From Streptomyces sp. ISL-96 (GTDB lineage Bacteria > Actinomycetota > Actinomycetes > Streptomycetales > Streptomycetaceae), in the NCBI RefSeq assembly GCF_018614035.1, contig NZ_JAGGPA010000059.1, forward strand, positions 32,587 to 96,586: 64,000 bases of DNA, given 5' to 3'. This document shows positions 17,349 to 26,182 of this stretch, one piece after another. Numbering within the stretch: the stretch's first letter is position 1; each line of letters starts with the position of its first letter. Below the pieces are notes generated by a model that had not been told where the DNA came from, ran no database searches, and saw only the letters and a program-made list of their open reading frames with translations. The position numbers and the translations under genes were made by a program.

Positions 17349-17984
17349 ATGCAACTGACGGAACCAGTCCATTCGCGGACCCGCCCCCGACCCCGCCCCC
17401 GCAAGGCCACGGCAGCCGAAGTCCGGCCCGTCACCGAGACCCTTGCGGCCGCGTTCTTCGCCGACCCGGTGATCGGGTGGGCATGGGACAACCCCGCGAG
17501 GCGTCGGCGTATCCTCCCGGACTTTTTCGAGCTCTGGGTCACAGGCTGTATGGAGTACGACGAGGTGTACGTGAGCGACGACCTCGCCGGAGCAGCCCTC
17601 TGGATGCCACCGCATGTGCAGGAAGCCTTCGACGACGAGGCCGATGCCTTCGCCGCCGCTGTCGAGCGGGTGACGCACGAGTTCGCCCCCGCCGTGCTGC
17701 GCTTGCTCACGACCCTGGATGACCACCACCCGCGCGAGCCGCACTGCTACCTGCCGATCATGGGCACGCGCCCCGGCGAACAGGGGCGGGGCATCGGGTC
17801 CGCTCTCCTCGACACCGTGCTGGAGCAGTGCGACCGGAACGGCCTGCCCGCCTACCTCGAAGCCACGAGCGCACGCAACCAAGTCCTGTACGCGCGCCAC
17901 GGATTCCGCGGCAGAGGTGAAATCCCACTCCCCGACGGCCCTGCCCTGAGGGCGATGTGGCGCGAGCCCCGGCCTCACCATTGA
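17349..17984 (+). CDS. GNAT-family N-acetyltransferase
   Basis: 211 residues from ATG 17349 (GGGAGCC upstream). GNAT fold blocks: an N-terminal helix-rich region (ETLAAAFFADPVIGWAW), the acetyl-CoA site GEQGRGIGSALLDTVLEQC (Q/R-x-x-G-x-G/A), and a C-terminal YLEATSARNQVLYARHGF. The acceptor is unknown. Some GNATs of this shape act on small amines or protein N-termini. A strong terminator follows. Confidence 0.88.
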   Translation: MQLTEPVHSRTRPRPRPRKATAAEVRPVTETLAAAFFADPVIGWAWDNPARRRRILPDFFELWVTGCMEYDEVYVSDDLAGAALWMPPHVQEAFDDEADAFAAAVERVTHEFAPAVLRLLTTLDDHHPREPHCYLPIMGTRPGEQGRGIGSALLDTVLEQCDRNGLPAYLEATSARNQVLYARHGFRGRGEIPLPDGPALRAMWREPRPHH

Positions 17985-17998
17985 CGGACAGGAACACA

Positions 17999-18025
17999 GC
18001 CCCGGGCCGCCCGCCCGGGGCTTTT
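17999..18025 (+). terminator. Rho-independent terminator after the GNAT gene
   Basis: GCCCCGGG (17999-18006), 7-nt loop, CCCGGGGC (18014-18021) then TTTT. Ends the OsmC-GNAT operon. Confidence 0.9.
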
Positions 18026-18069
18026 CGGCGCTACGGTGTGCCTTCACAGAATCTGCACAGGGGGGGACC

Positions 18070-18537
18070 TTGAGCAACCCGTACACGAGCAGCCCGCGAC
18101 AACGGCCGCTGCGGAAGATGAAGCGCGCGTACGTCGGTGGAGTTCTGATCATGCTGGTCGGCTTCGGTTGCGGCAGTACTGCCGGGTCGGAGGACGCCCG
18201 ACCGGCGGCAGCGGCCGCGAACCCGAGCGCTGCCCCGGCGCGCACTGAGACGGTCACCGCCACGCCAACCGCCACCGCCACCGCCACCGCAACGCCGGCG
18301 CCCAAGGCGACGGTCACGAAGCCAGGCCCGACCGTGACCGTGACCGTCACCGAGACGGAGACCGCCGAGGCCAACGGCTATGGCAGCGACGAGAGCGACG
18401 ACACCGGCTCGGACGTCTACTACGAGAACTGCGCCGCCGCCCGCGCCGCCGGTGCCGCGCCCGTCCACCGGGGCGAGCCTGGCTATGGCAGCCACCTGGA
18501 CCGCGACAACGACGGCACCGGCTGCGACTGGGGCTGA
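18070..18537 (+). CDS. Excalibur calcium-binding domain lipoprotein-like protein
   Basis: 155 residues from a TTG start preceded by GGGGGG. A hydrophobic segment ending in a Cys (GGVLIMLVGFGCGS) looks like a lipobox. A Thr/Ala/Pro linker (TVTATPTATATATATPAPKA) precedes the C-terminal excalibur domain, recognised by YYENCAAARAAGAAPVHRGE and the EF-hand-like DRDNDGTGCDW. It should be anchored outside the membrane and bind Ca2+. Confidence 0.8.
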   Translation: MSNPYTSSPRQRPLRKMKRAYVGGVLIMLVGFGCGSTAGSEDARPAAAAANPSAAPARTETVTATPTATATATATPAPKATVTKPGPTVTVTVTETETAEANGYGSDESDDTGSDVYYENCAAARAAGAAPVHRGEPGYGSHLDRDNDGTGCDWG

Positions 18538-18695
18538 CACGCGAACGCCCACCCCGAACAGTGGGGTCCTCGTCGGGAACTATCGCACTTCCCCACACTT
18601 GCGTCACAGATTCATCACTTCCGGAGGATCTACCTCCCCCAGCTCCCGACCGGGCCGTTACGGTCATGCCTCCACGAACCACCCTCGGGGGACAA

Positions 18696-19478
18696 ATGAG
18701 TTGGAACAACGAGACCCAGCCGCAGTGGGGTCAGCCCCCAGTACAGCCACCGACACCGCCAGGAGCACAGCCGGGCTGGGCGCGGAAGCGAGTCGTCATT
18801 CCGTCTGCGGTCGGCCTGTTCTTCATCGGGGTCATCATCGGTAGCGCCGGAAGCGGCGGCGCGGAAACCGTCAGAAGCGCGACACCTGCACCCAAGGTGA
18901 CCGTAACCGTCACGGCTGAGCCCAAGCAGGCCGGCACATCCGACGACAAGCCGGCTGAGCCGAAAGAGAAAGCGAAGCCCACCGCTGAGGACACTGGCAA
19001 GGAAGCGCTGGTACCGAACTTCGTCGGCATGGGGCTTCAGTCTGCGCAGGACACCGCTCAGAGCAAGGGCTTCTACGTCCTGTCGTCGCACGACAGCCTG
19101 GGCCGAGGCCGGTTGCAAGCCCTCGATCGGAACTGGAAGGTCTGCTCGCAGAACATCAAGGCAGGCAAGACGGTGTCCACGGAAACCAAGCTGGACTTCG
19201 GTGCGGTGAAGCTCGAAGAGGGCTGCCCCGCCAAGGACGCGGAGCCTCTGGAAGCGGCAGGTGGCAAGATGCCGAACCTCGTCGGTAAATCGGTGAAGGC
19301 CGCTCGCGGAGCCCTCGACTCGGGTACGTCGGTCACTGTGACGGATGCTGCCGAGGGCCGCATGGTGCTGATGGAGAGCAACTGGAAGGTATGCGCTCAG
19401 ACGCCCAGCCCAGAAGCGGAGCTGAAGGGGCAGCCGGTCGACATCACAGCGGTGAAGTTCGAAGAAGACTGCCCGTAG
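18696..19478 (+). CDS. Membrane-anchored protein with two PASTA-like repeats
   Basis: 260 residues from ATG 18696. A Gln/Pro-rich cytoplasmic start, one membrane helix (VVIPSAVGLFFIGVIIGSAG), a charged linker, then two similar repeats: VPNFVGMGLQSAQDTAQSKG to NWKVCSQ...G and MPNLVGKSVKAARGALDSG to NWKVCAQTP. The P-N-x-V-G-x-x-x-x-x-A core is that of PASTA domains, and each repeat carries a NWKVC motif and ends in EE(G/D)CP, so disulfides are likely. PASTA modules usually sense peptidoglycan. No kinase domain is attached. Confidence 0.78.
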   Translation: MSWNNETQPQWGQPPVQPPTPPGAQPGWARKRVVIPSAVGLFFIGVIIGSAGSGGAETVRSATPAPKVTVTVTAEPKQAGTSDDKPAEPKEKAKPTAEDTGKEALVPNFVGMGLQSAQDTAQSKGFYVLSSHDSLGRGRLQALDRNWKVCSQNIKAGKTVSTETKLDFGAVKLEEGCPAKDAEPLEAAGGKMPNLVGKSVKAARGALDSGTSVTVTDAAEGRMVLMESNWKVCAQTPSPEAELKGQPVDITAVKFEEDCP

Positions 19479-19498
19479 CGCTGGCGCGCAACTTCATG

Positions 19499-19524
19499 CC
19501 CCGGGCTGCTGGCCCGGGGTTTTT
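19499..19524. terminator. Hairpin between the PASTA gene and the outermost tRNA remnant
   Basis: CCCCGGG (19499-19505), 7-nt loop, CCCGGGG (19513-19519) then TTTTT. It ends the PASTA gene on the plus strand. Its position next to a tRNA 3' end suggests it was also the original tRNA terminator. Confidence 0.85.
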
Positions 19525-19527
19525 GGT

Positions 19528-19556
19528 TGGAGCGGGTGACGAGAATCGAACTCGCG
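19528..19556 (-). repeat. tRNA-Gly 3'-end remnant (att-like site, left island boundary)
   Basis: 29 nt identical to the CCA end, acceptor and T-arm of the intact tRNA-Gly(CCC) at 43779-43852, in the same orientation. After 19556 the match stops, but the next bases (GGAGACGTCGGTGATCTGACC and on to about 19612) match the flank of the copy at 31927 with gaps. Taken as the outer att site of the island. Confidence 0.85.
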
Positions 19557-19627
19557 GGAGACGTCGGTGATCTGACCCGGCGGAATGACGTCCAAGAGAC
19601 GGACCGCTGTACGGATCCTCTCGATGC

Positions 19628-20461
19628 TCATCGTCGCCGCTTCAGTGCGTGTGCCGCGCGTGGGATCCCCTCGTGCAGCAGTCTGCCGACCAGGGCGCCG
19701 CCGAAGATGACGACGCCCACGCCGACCAGCCAGGACTGGATGACCAGGACGGTGCCAATGGCCCCGTAGGTGAGAGCGTGTGACGCGATCAACGGGGAGA
19801 AGACGAGCCGGGAGAAGACCCTGAGAGCGAGCAGCCCGATCACGGTGGCCACCGAGCCGGGCCACAGGGCGCGCCAGCGGAGCCGCCCGCCGAGCAGCAA
19901 TCGTTGCGACCACCAGAAGAACAGGACGGCGCTCAGCGCGGCGGCGAACGCGCCCGCGGGGGAATCTCGTCGCAGCGTGGTGGTCGCGGATACGAAGAGG
20001 TATCCGGTGAGCACGCCGAGCCACACCACATGCCGCTACCTGGCCCACCAGCGGCCTGGCGGCAGGTCCCAGACCTTCTCGTAACCGGCCTGTACTGCCG
20101 CTGCGAAGGTCAGGCCGAAGACAGCGAGGGCGGCGATGCCGAACGCGGTCGTCGTCCGCAGGGCCTGGCCGGGCCGGGTGAACAGCTGCTCCACCAGTTC
20201 TCTGGAGGCGGCTGATACGCCGAGTCCTTCCCCCAGCCACTGCCCGAACCCCCGCCCGCGTTCGGGGTCGCCCGAGGAAACGATGATGAGCAGCGGCACC
20301 AATGTGAGAAACCCCAGCGCCGCGAAGCCCAGCGAACGCGGCCCCAGCTCCAGATCGCTGCTCCGACGCCACCCGCGGCCGACCGGTGAATGGCTGATCG
20401 CGCTACGTAGCCGTCCGAACAGAGATGGGCGACCTGCTGCATTGGATGGCTCCATTGGCAT
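19628..20461 (-). pseudogene. YihY/BrkB-like membrane protein with an in-frame amber stop
   Basis: A single frame runs from about 20461 to 19628 but is cut by TAG at 20036-20038: LPPGRWWAR-stop-RHVVWLGVLTGYLF. In relatives this site would read W-A-R-W-R-H, so TGG to TAG fits a simple nonsense change. The rest is typical: N-terminal cytoplasmic part (SPVGRGWRRSSDLELGPRSL) and about six membrane helices ending in IQSWLVGVGVVIFGGALVG. The protein would be truncated after 141 residues. Function of the family is poorly known. Confidence 0.78.
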
Positions 20462-20615
20462 GCCTGTCGACTACCACGTCGATACAGTCGCCGCGCGAGG
20501 GCGCGGCGTGCAGGTTCCCGGATAGCCTGGAAGAGCAAAGGGCTACCGGTCTCGGCTGGTTGCGCCCCCCTGCGGGGAGGTTCGAACCGACCGGGTGAAC
20601 GGCAGGAGGGCAGCC

Positions 20616-20972
20616 ATGATCCAGGCAGCCGATATCCGTGAGTGGCGCAACCGCAACGTCGTCGATCCAAGGGGCCACAAGATCGGCGTGCTCGAAGCGA
20701 TCTACGTGGACACCACCACCGACGAGCCGGCCATGGCCACGGTCCGGACCGGACTCCCTACTCGCCACCGCTTGGCCTTCGTCCCCCTCGACGACGCGAT
20801 CCTCGGACCGGACTACGTCAAGGTCTTCCACGCGAGGGCACTGGTGAGGAAGGCACCCTCGATCGGCATGGACGACATCCTGCCCGCCGAGGCAGAGGAA
20901 ATGATCTTCAAGCACTACGACATGCCCTACCAGCCGGGCTCAGGCGGCGAACGGCAACTCGCACGCCGCTGA
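20616..20972 (+). CDS. PRC-barrel domain protein, copy 1
   Basis: 118 residues from ATG 20616 (GGCAGGAGGG upstream). MIQAADIREWRNRNVVDPRG then KIGVLEAIYVDTTTDEPAMA and RLAFVPLDDAILGPDYVKV form a PRC-barrel, a small beta-barrel found in photosynthetic reaction centres and in RimM, here with unknown role. The C-terminal part (PAEAEEMIFKHYDMPYQPG) is typical of Streptomyces copies. A close relative sits at 40710-41093 in inverted orientation. A 56-residue membrane protein follows 30 bp downstream in both places. Confidence 0.88.
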   Translation: MIQAADIREWRNRNVVDPRGHKIGVLEAIYVDTTTDEPAMATVRTGLPTRHRLAFVPLDDAILGPDYVKVFHARALVRKAPSIGMDDILPAEAEEMIFKHYDMPYQPGSGGERQLARR

Positions 20973-21002
20973 CCGCCCAGGCTCAGCCCGAAGGAGGCGT
21001 CC

Positions 21003-21173
21003 GTGGCTCTCTTCCTGCTCCTCGTCCTGGTGGCCGTCGTGCTGGGAATCATCGGCGCGGTGGCAGAGGGCCTGGGCTATCTGCTGATCATCGGCATCGT
21101 GCTCCTCGTGGCCGCCCTGGCCTTCATCGCCGTGCGCTGGTCCCGCCGCTCTGGCCGGCGCCCCATCCGATGA
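21003..21173 (+). CDS. 56-residue hydrophobic membrane protein, copy 1
   Basis: Starts at GTG 21003, preceded by GAAGGAGG. It has two membrane helices (ALFLLLVLVAVVLGIIGAVA and GYLLIIGIVLLVAALAFIA) and a basic end RWSRRSGRRPIR. The copy at 40494-40664 has the same length and nearly the same sequence, which supports it as a real gene. No function known; pairing with the PRC-barrel gene is conserved within this window. Confidence 0.82.
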   Translation: MALFLLLVLVAVVLGIIGAVAEGLGYLLIIGIVLLVAALAFIAVRWSRRSGRRPIR

Positions 21174-21476
21174 CGCCCGACAGGAAACTGCCCCTTTGCG
21201 ATAGGGAGTTCCGGCGAGACGGGGCCAGCCCTGCGGGCGTGAGCACGGTGTGCGGCCGCGCATGGACCGTGCCGAGGGCCTCGTCGGGCAGCCCGGTTCT
21301 TCTCGAAGGATCTGTCCGGTACACGGCTGTGGGTGACCGGTCGGCTCAGGGCCGCCGAGGAGCGCAGAATGCGCTTATGAAACCGGGGCATGACTGCGAC
21401 CGACGGCGTGAGGCGGGCGAGCGCTGAGCCGCGGTTTTGCGACACCTGTCCGTGCCGCGCGGGCTCAGCCGGAATT

Positions 21477-22889
21477 TCACTGGCGGCTTTGCAGGTGGTT
21501 GTTGAGGTCCTGGAGGCGTTGCCAGGCGGTGGGGTCGGTGCCGTTGCCGAGGGTGTAGTGCAGGGCGGAGCGCGTTGCGGGGCCGAGGCGCGTCGGGCGC
21601 GGGTGCTGGAAGGTTTCGGCGTGGGTGCGCCCGACGGCGCGTACGGCGTCGGCGCCGAGGGTGAAGGAGAGCGGGACCGGGGGCGGCTCGTGGTGGGGCG
21701 GGGTGGTCAGGTCGGCGCGGGCGGGGCGCAGGTGCGTGAGCATTGAGGTGAGATTGTGCCGGGTGGCGAGGGTCTCGGCCAGCACGGGAAGGTTGTCGAG
21801 GGGCGGGGGCCGGTCTGAGGTGTGGCCGACGGCGAGGGTGATGTGCTCCTCAACTCCCACCGGGGTGTGGACGATGCGGCAGGTGGCGATCGCCGAGCTG
21901 TCGGGGGTTCCGACAGCGACCAGCCAGGTGGGGGCGGCCTTCTTCGCACGGTTGCGGGCCAGTTCGGTGAGCTGTCTCGGTGACCAGGGCTGGTTGACGG
22001 GCTCGGCGGTCGACCAGCCGGCGGGTGGGGCGCCGGTGAGGGTCTGCCAGGCGGCTTCCAGAGCGCCGCCGAGGAGGAGGTCTTCAACGGCGGGGTGGGT
22101 GGTGCGGATGGAGAGGTGAAGCTGCTGTTCGTCTTGGCCGCCGGCGCCGGCGCCGGAGTGGAACGCGTCCGCGATCGGAGTGCGCCCGTCCAACGTGACG
22201 GCATGAGTGAAGCGGCCTTCGTGCCAGTGGAGTACGGCACCGGTGAGACCGTCGTAGTAGCCGCAGTCGGGGTCCCGGACGATCCAGCGGGCCGGGACCT
22301 TGGTCAGCAGGGTGCGGACGGGCAGGGTCAGCCGCGTGCCGGGCGGCGTGACGATCTGCACTTCGCGTCCCGACGGGATGCAGTTTTGTAGCAGGTCGGT
22401 GAGCCAGGTGGTTGCGGCGACAACAGGACGGTCCTGGAGGATCACGGCGGCCTGGGGCGTGAGGACGTCGACGGCAAGCGGGCTGTCGACGGGGCTGCCA
22501 CCGTCCTCGGAGGGCACGGCGACGACGTCGGTGTGCGCGGCGTCGGCCGGCCAGGTGGACCCGCCCAGCAACGCGGTCAGCCGTCCGGCTACCGCTCCGG
22601 CCAGCCGCTCGGCTTCCGCGACCGCCGTGGTCGCCCGCACCTCGGTCCACCACACCGGCGCCTCGGCTCCCGCCCCCGCACCCAGCAACCGGCGTATCTC
22701 ACCCGGCACTTGCACGAACAGCGGAACCTCGACCGTCACGACGCAACGCCCGTCCTGCGTACGCAGATGGACCACAGCCCCCTCGGCGCTACTGCTCACC
22801 CGAAGATCGGGACCACCGGCGTACAGTCCGGCAAGCACACTGCCGGCATCCGGCATCTCCGGGGTGAGGGCAATGACGTCCTGTGTCAC
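21477..22889 (-). CDS. DUF6177 family protein
   Basis: 470 residues from GTG 22889 (VTQDVIALTPEMPDAGSVLA). The family is found in actinomycetes near type-VII-like toxin genes, as here. Visible blocks: DVLTPQAAVILQDRPVVAAT, TLLTKVPARWIVRDPDCGYY, and a C-terminal LGPATRSALHYTLGNGTDP with TAWQRLQDLNNHL. There is no signal peptide or membrane helix. It may be an accessory or immunity-like partner of the toxin operon; that is inferred from position only. Its first 83 bp occur again, truncated, just upstream. Confidence 0.75.
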   Translation of the reverse strand: MTQDVIALTPEMPDAGSVLAGLYAGGPDLRVSSSAEGAVVHLRTQDGRCVVTVEVPLFVQVPGEIRRLLGAGAGAEAPVWWTEVRATTAVAEAERLAGAVAGRLTALLGGSTWPADAAHTDVVAVPSEDGGSPVDSPLAVDVLTPQAAVILQDRPVVAATTWLTDLLQNCIPSGREVQIVTPPGTRLTLPVRTLLTKVPARWIVRDPDCGYYDGLTGAVLHWHEGRFTHAVTLDGRTPIADAFHSGAGAGGQDEQQLHLSIRTTHPAVEDLLLGGALEAAWQTLTGAPPAGWSTAEPVNQPWSPRQLTELARNRAKKAAPTWLVAVGTPDSSAIATCRIVHTPVGVEEHITLAVGHTSDRPPPLDNLPVLAETLATRHNLTSMLTHLRPARADLTTPPHHEPPPVPLSFTLGADAVRAVGRTHAETFQHPRPTRLGPATRSALHYTLGNGTDPTAWQRLQDLNNHLQSRQ

Positions 22890-22931
22890 GAAGATCCTTC
22901 AGCGGTGGTCGACTGCGGCGCTGCTGCTACT

Positions 22932-23014
22932 CGAAGATCGGGACCACCGGCATACAGCCCGGCAAGCACACTGCGGGCATCCGGCATCTCCGGGGGGAGG
23001 GCGATGACGTCCTG
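22932..23014 (-). repeat. Truncated duplicate of the DUF6177 gene 5' end
   Basis: 83 bp matching 22801-22883 with 5 differences by eye. It encodes QDVIALPPEMPDARSVLAGL and a few residues more, but has lost the start codon and runs into unrelated sequence. A remnant of a second DUF6177 gene or of recombination between two such modules. Confidence 0.88.
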
Positions 23015-23051
23015 CTCTTCGCGCTCACTGCTTTGGCCATTCGGCGGGTGG

Positions 23052-24065
23052 TCACTCGCGTCCCGAGAGTTCCTGCAGATCCTCCAGTGAGGAGGCTTCT
23101 CGCAGTGAGGCGGACACGATGGTCCCGGCCTGTGAGTCGCCGGGCCACGCTGACAGGTCACGCAACGCCTGGGACGGAGAGAGCCCGCGCTTCTTTGCCT
23201 CGCTCAGGCGTGCCAGCCATGAGCATCCGGTGTCGAGCGCCTCATCGCCAGCTGGGGTACGCGGCTCGTACCCTGCGGCGTCGTCGCCGTCAGCTGCCCA
23301 CAGGTAACCGACAACGCGACCGCCGACAGCCACTTCGAAAAACTCGACTGGCGAGTTGGTCTCCATTCCGAATGACACCGCGGTCCGTGGAAGCTTCGCC
23401 TGAATCTGCTCAGTTCGGCGCGGGACCTCAAACATGTACCAGGAATCCAGCAGGTCCGGGTCTTCGTCCGGAAGGTCTTCGAAACCGTCCTCGGTTGGGA
23501 TGCCGTACGAAGTGGGGTCCGAGGGAATGGTCTCAGCCTCCGTCAGCTGCTCGATCGCAGCGAGAGCGGACTTAAGGCGTGGAGCGTTCTCCTCCTGCAC
23601 CTCGGGCTGCTTGTGACCGCGAAGGTCGTGGGACATCCAGGCATCGGAAAACGTGTGAAGTGTCAGAGTTCCCGCACCGCTCGCCCACGCGTCAACAGAG
23701 ATCGTGAAGAGCTTTTCGACGTGACGCGGCTGGCCGGCTCGGAGGCTGGCGCCAGGCGTTGAGAGGTCGATCGTCACCACGCCAACACGATCCCAGTCGA
23801 CGGTCGGCAGGTCGCTGAAGAACTGATTCCCGGAGAGAGCGCTCTGTAGGTCTACGTGCACTCTCTTCAGGCCGAGCAGGACGGTGTCATCATCCTTGGC
23901 TCGGACGGTGAGGTCGGCGCGCGCGTTACCTTCGGCGAGGCCGCGTGCGCGCAGGACCATCCAGGCGTTGAGAACCCCTTGTGTGCACCGTGTCGCAAGG
24001 TCATCGTCGGAGATCTGCGTTTTGGTCTCCCAGGACCAGCTTCCGACAGGGGTCGTCGCAATCAC
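23052..24065 (-). CDS. Putative immunity protein of the toxin operon
   Basis: 337 residues; the ATG overlaps the toxin stop by 4 nt (ATGA), the arrangement expected for a toxin-immunity pair. The protein is acidic, with no signal peptide or membrane helix. Landmarks: WMVLRARGLAEGNARADLTV, HVDLQSALSGNQFFSDLP, VAVGGRVVGYLWAADGDDAAG, and a C-terminal LDTGCSWLARLSEAKKRGLS. I do not recognise a named family. The immunity role is inferred from position and coupling only. Confidence 0.6.
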   Translation of the reverse strand: MIATTPVGSWSWETKTQISDDDLATRCTQGVLNAWMVLRARGLAEGNARADLTVRAKDDDTVLLGLKRVHVDLQSALSGNQFFSDLPTVDWDRVGVVTIDLSTPGASLRAGQPRHVEKLFTISVDAWASGAGTLTLHTFSDAWMSHDLRGHKQPEVQEENAPRLKSALAAIEQLTEAETIPSDPTSYGIPTEDGFEDLPDEDPDLLDSWYMFEVPRRTEQIQAKLPRTAVSFGMETNSPVEFFEVAVGGRVVGYLWAADGDDAAGYEPRTPAGDEALDTGCSWLARLSEAKKRGLSPSQALRDLSAWPGDSQAGTIVSASLREASSLEDLQELSGRE

Positions 24066-25819
24066 AGAACACCTCGTGGGTCGACCTTGGAGCCCGGCGG
24101 GATAATGATCGTACCGTCGTCGAGCCGGAGTACGAACAGGATGCCACGCCCCTTCTCACTCTTGAACGGGTGCTCGCCTTTGTGTACTTGCAGGAGTTCT
24201 TCCGGAATCCCTCGGGCCTCCCACTCGGCGACTGATCCCTGGCCGTCGATGAGCATGACTTTATGGTCGGCCACAGACTTTGACAATTGCCCCAAGTTGT
24301 CCGGCTTGGCGATCGAGTCGAATGGGTTCTTGGGATTGTTGAGCCGCTTCATCTGGTAGCCGAAGCTGTTTCCTGTGTCATCTGTCACCCGCACATCGAT
24401 GTCCGCCTTGATCGCGGCATTCTTGACTTCGAACTCGATGTGGTGCAGGCCGCTTCTGTAGAACTGGTCGCCAAGCCGGAGCTGGTCCACGGCCCGAGGA
24501 AACTGGTCAGGGCGGCCGGAACCCAACATGGAGACGGTGTCCCTAAAACCGGGGGACTGGGACAGATGGCCGGAACTGATGATGTCAGCGATTTCACGCC
24601 CCGAAGGGGACTCCCCCAGCCTTTCCACGATCTTCTCGATCACTTTGGGCTTCATGGTGTTCTTGGGAATGCTGCGGATTCCCTCGCGTAGCTGGTGCTC
24701 GGCATCGCCCCCTCGCTCCATGGGGCTGAGGGCGTAGGGCCAGGGTTCTCGCCGCCGCCGTGGCCGTCATTGGCATTCCCGGTGCCATCGCCGCCATCCG
24801 CAGGGGGTGTGGCGTCTGCATGCGCCGAAGAGCCGGAATCCGGGGTATCGGCTCCGTGGCCGCCACCGGAAGGTGACCCTGCCCCGGTTTCGTGACGTCC
24901 GTGCTGGTCACCTACGCCCGCGTGACCGCTGTGGGTCGAGGGGCTGTCGTGAGAACCTGCCCCGCTGGACACATCATGGCTAGCGTTGGGTGGCAGGTTG
25001 TCGCCCGTATGCCCGGTGGCTTCGGGTGCACGCGCGCCCGCGCCGACCAGTTCGTGCCGACGGGGAGCCTCACTCGAAGGCGTGCGGGCGGCGGCGGCCG
25101 GTTCGTGGGGTGCCGGGGTGGTGTCGGGCACGCCCTTCCTGCCGGGCGTGAACTGGCCGTCTGCTACGCGGAGCTGGGAACCGTCAGGGAACTCGATGAA
25201 ACTGTGCGTCCTGCCCGCGGTTGCGGTGGCGGCGCGGACCCCTGCGGTGAGGTCGGCGACCCTGGGCAGGGTGCGAGCGGCGACGCCCACCGTCTTGGCT
25301 GCCGCGCCGATCGGGTCCAGGACCTCGCCCACCTTGGCCAAAGTGCCGGCCACGCGGGAAGCCGCGCCCGCCTTGCCGGCCGCCGAGCCAACCTTCGAGG
25401 CCGCCCCCAATGGTCCGGCGCCCAGGGTGAGACCGTTGAAGATGATCGTGCCCACTGCCTTGCCGGAGTTGGTGCCCCAGTCGTCCCAGGCGACGAACGA
25501 CTTGCTGTCATCCATGAGCTTTTTCATGAACGGCGAAAGGTCCTCGCGATCGCCGTGCGGGTCGAGGAGATAGCCCTCAGCGCCGACGATCACCCGGAAC
25601 AGTCCCTCGCGGGCAGCACCTCCCTCCTCACCGGGACTGAAGAGATCGATCAGTCCCTCGACCGAGCCGGCAGCGTTGTCCCACACGCTGATCCCCACCT
25701 GCTCCAGGTGGTAGTCGATCCCGAACGGCAGCATCTCGTGGTGCTCCGGACTGCCCCACGGAAGGGAATCGGCCTGGGCCAGCTGCTCGGCGCTGAAGCC
25801 GTAAAGGTTCTTCTGCTTA
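24062..25819 (-). pseudogene. Type-VII-like polymorphic toxin, middle and C-terminal part (split and frameshifted)
   Basis: Starting after the insertion point, codons read KQKNLYGFSAEQLAQADSLP, then SISVWDN-like and LIDLFSPGEEG blocks, a Gly/Ala-rich hydrophobic stretch and a Gly/His/Ser-rich linker ending GGENPGP. Here one base is missing near 24737-24741 (GGCCC run): the next frame gives YALSPMERGGDAEHQLREGI, a pre-toxin motif I recognise from related proteins. The C-terminal domain contains HIEFEVK, ADIDVRV and GYQMKRL, which could be a restriction-endonuclease-like core (E/K, D, Q-x-K); that is inference. The front of the protein is at 30005-30515. Both the split and the frameshift would stop production of toxin. 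Confidence 0.78.
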
Positions 25820-26182
25820 GACCGACCGGCATTAGGCGTCGGAGAGGTGGGGCGGGCACCAGCGGGCATGGGTCCGCGTGATCATTGAGTTCTCTACGCT
25901 CAGTCGTCAACTACGGCCACGGGCGCGCTTCGTACAGGCACGCCGTCGACGCCTTGTCGCCCTTCCTGCAGTTCGTCGGGATGGCGCGGCCTGATCAGCC
26001 CAGCCCGGGTCTCGGCAACGTTGGTCAGGACCTCGCCATGCACAGACTTAGCGAGGGACAGGACGGTGAGGGGGTGGGGACAGCCCCCGTATCAACCCGG
26101 GCGTCAGCAGGATGGGCGACTGGTGCGGCGGCCCGGCACGCTGGGGCAGGAACGGCACAGGCAACAGAAACAGGAGCAATCG

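Noticed and set aside
18266..18340. Short ACCGCC-type repeats as a CRISPR or VNTR
   Set aside because: They are Thr/Ala/Pro codon repeats in a linker of the excalibur protein; no spacers.
25823..25910. Start of the toxin at the ATG near 25869
   Set aside because: The frame right of 25819 is IS end sequence, not toxin; the true upstream part is at 30005-30515.
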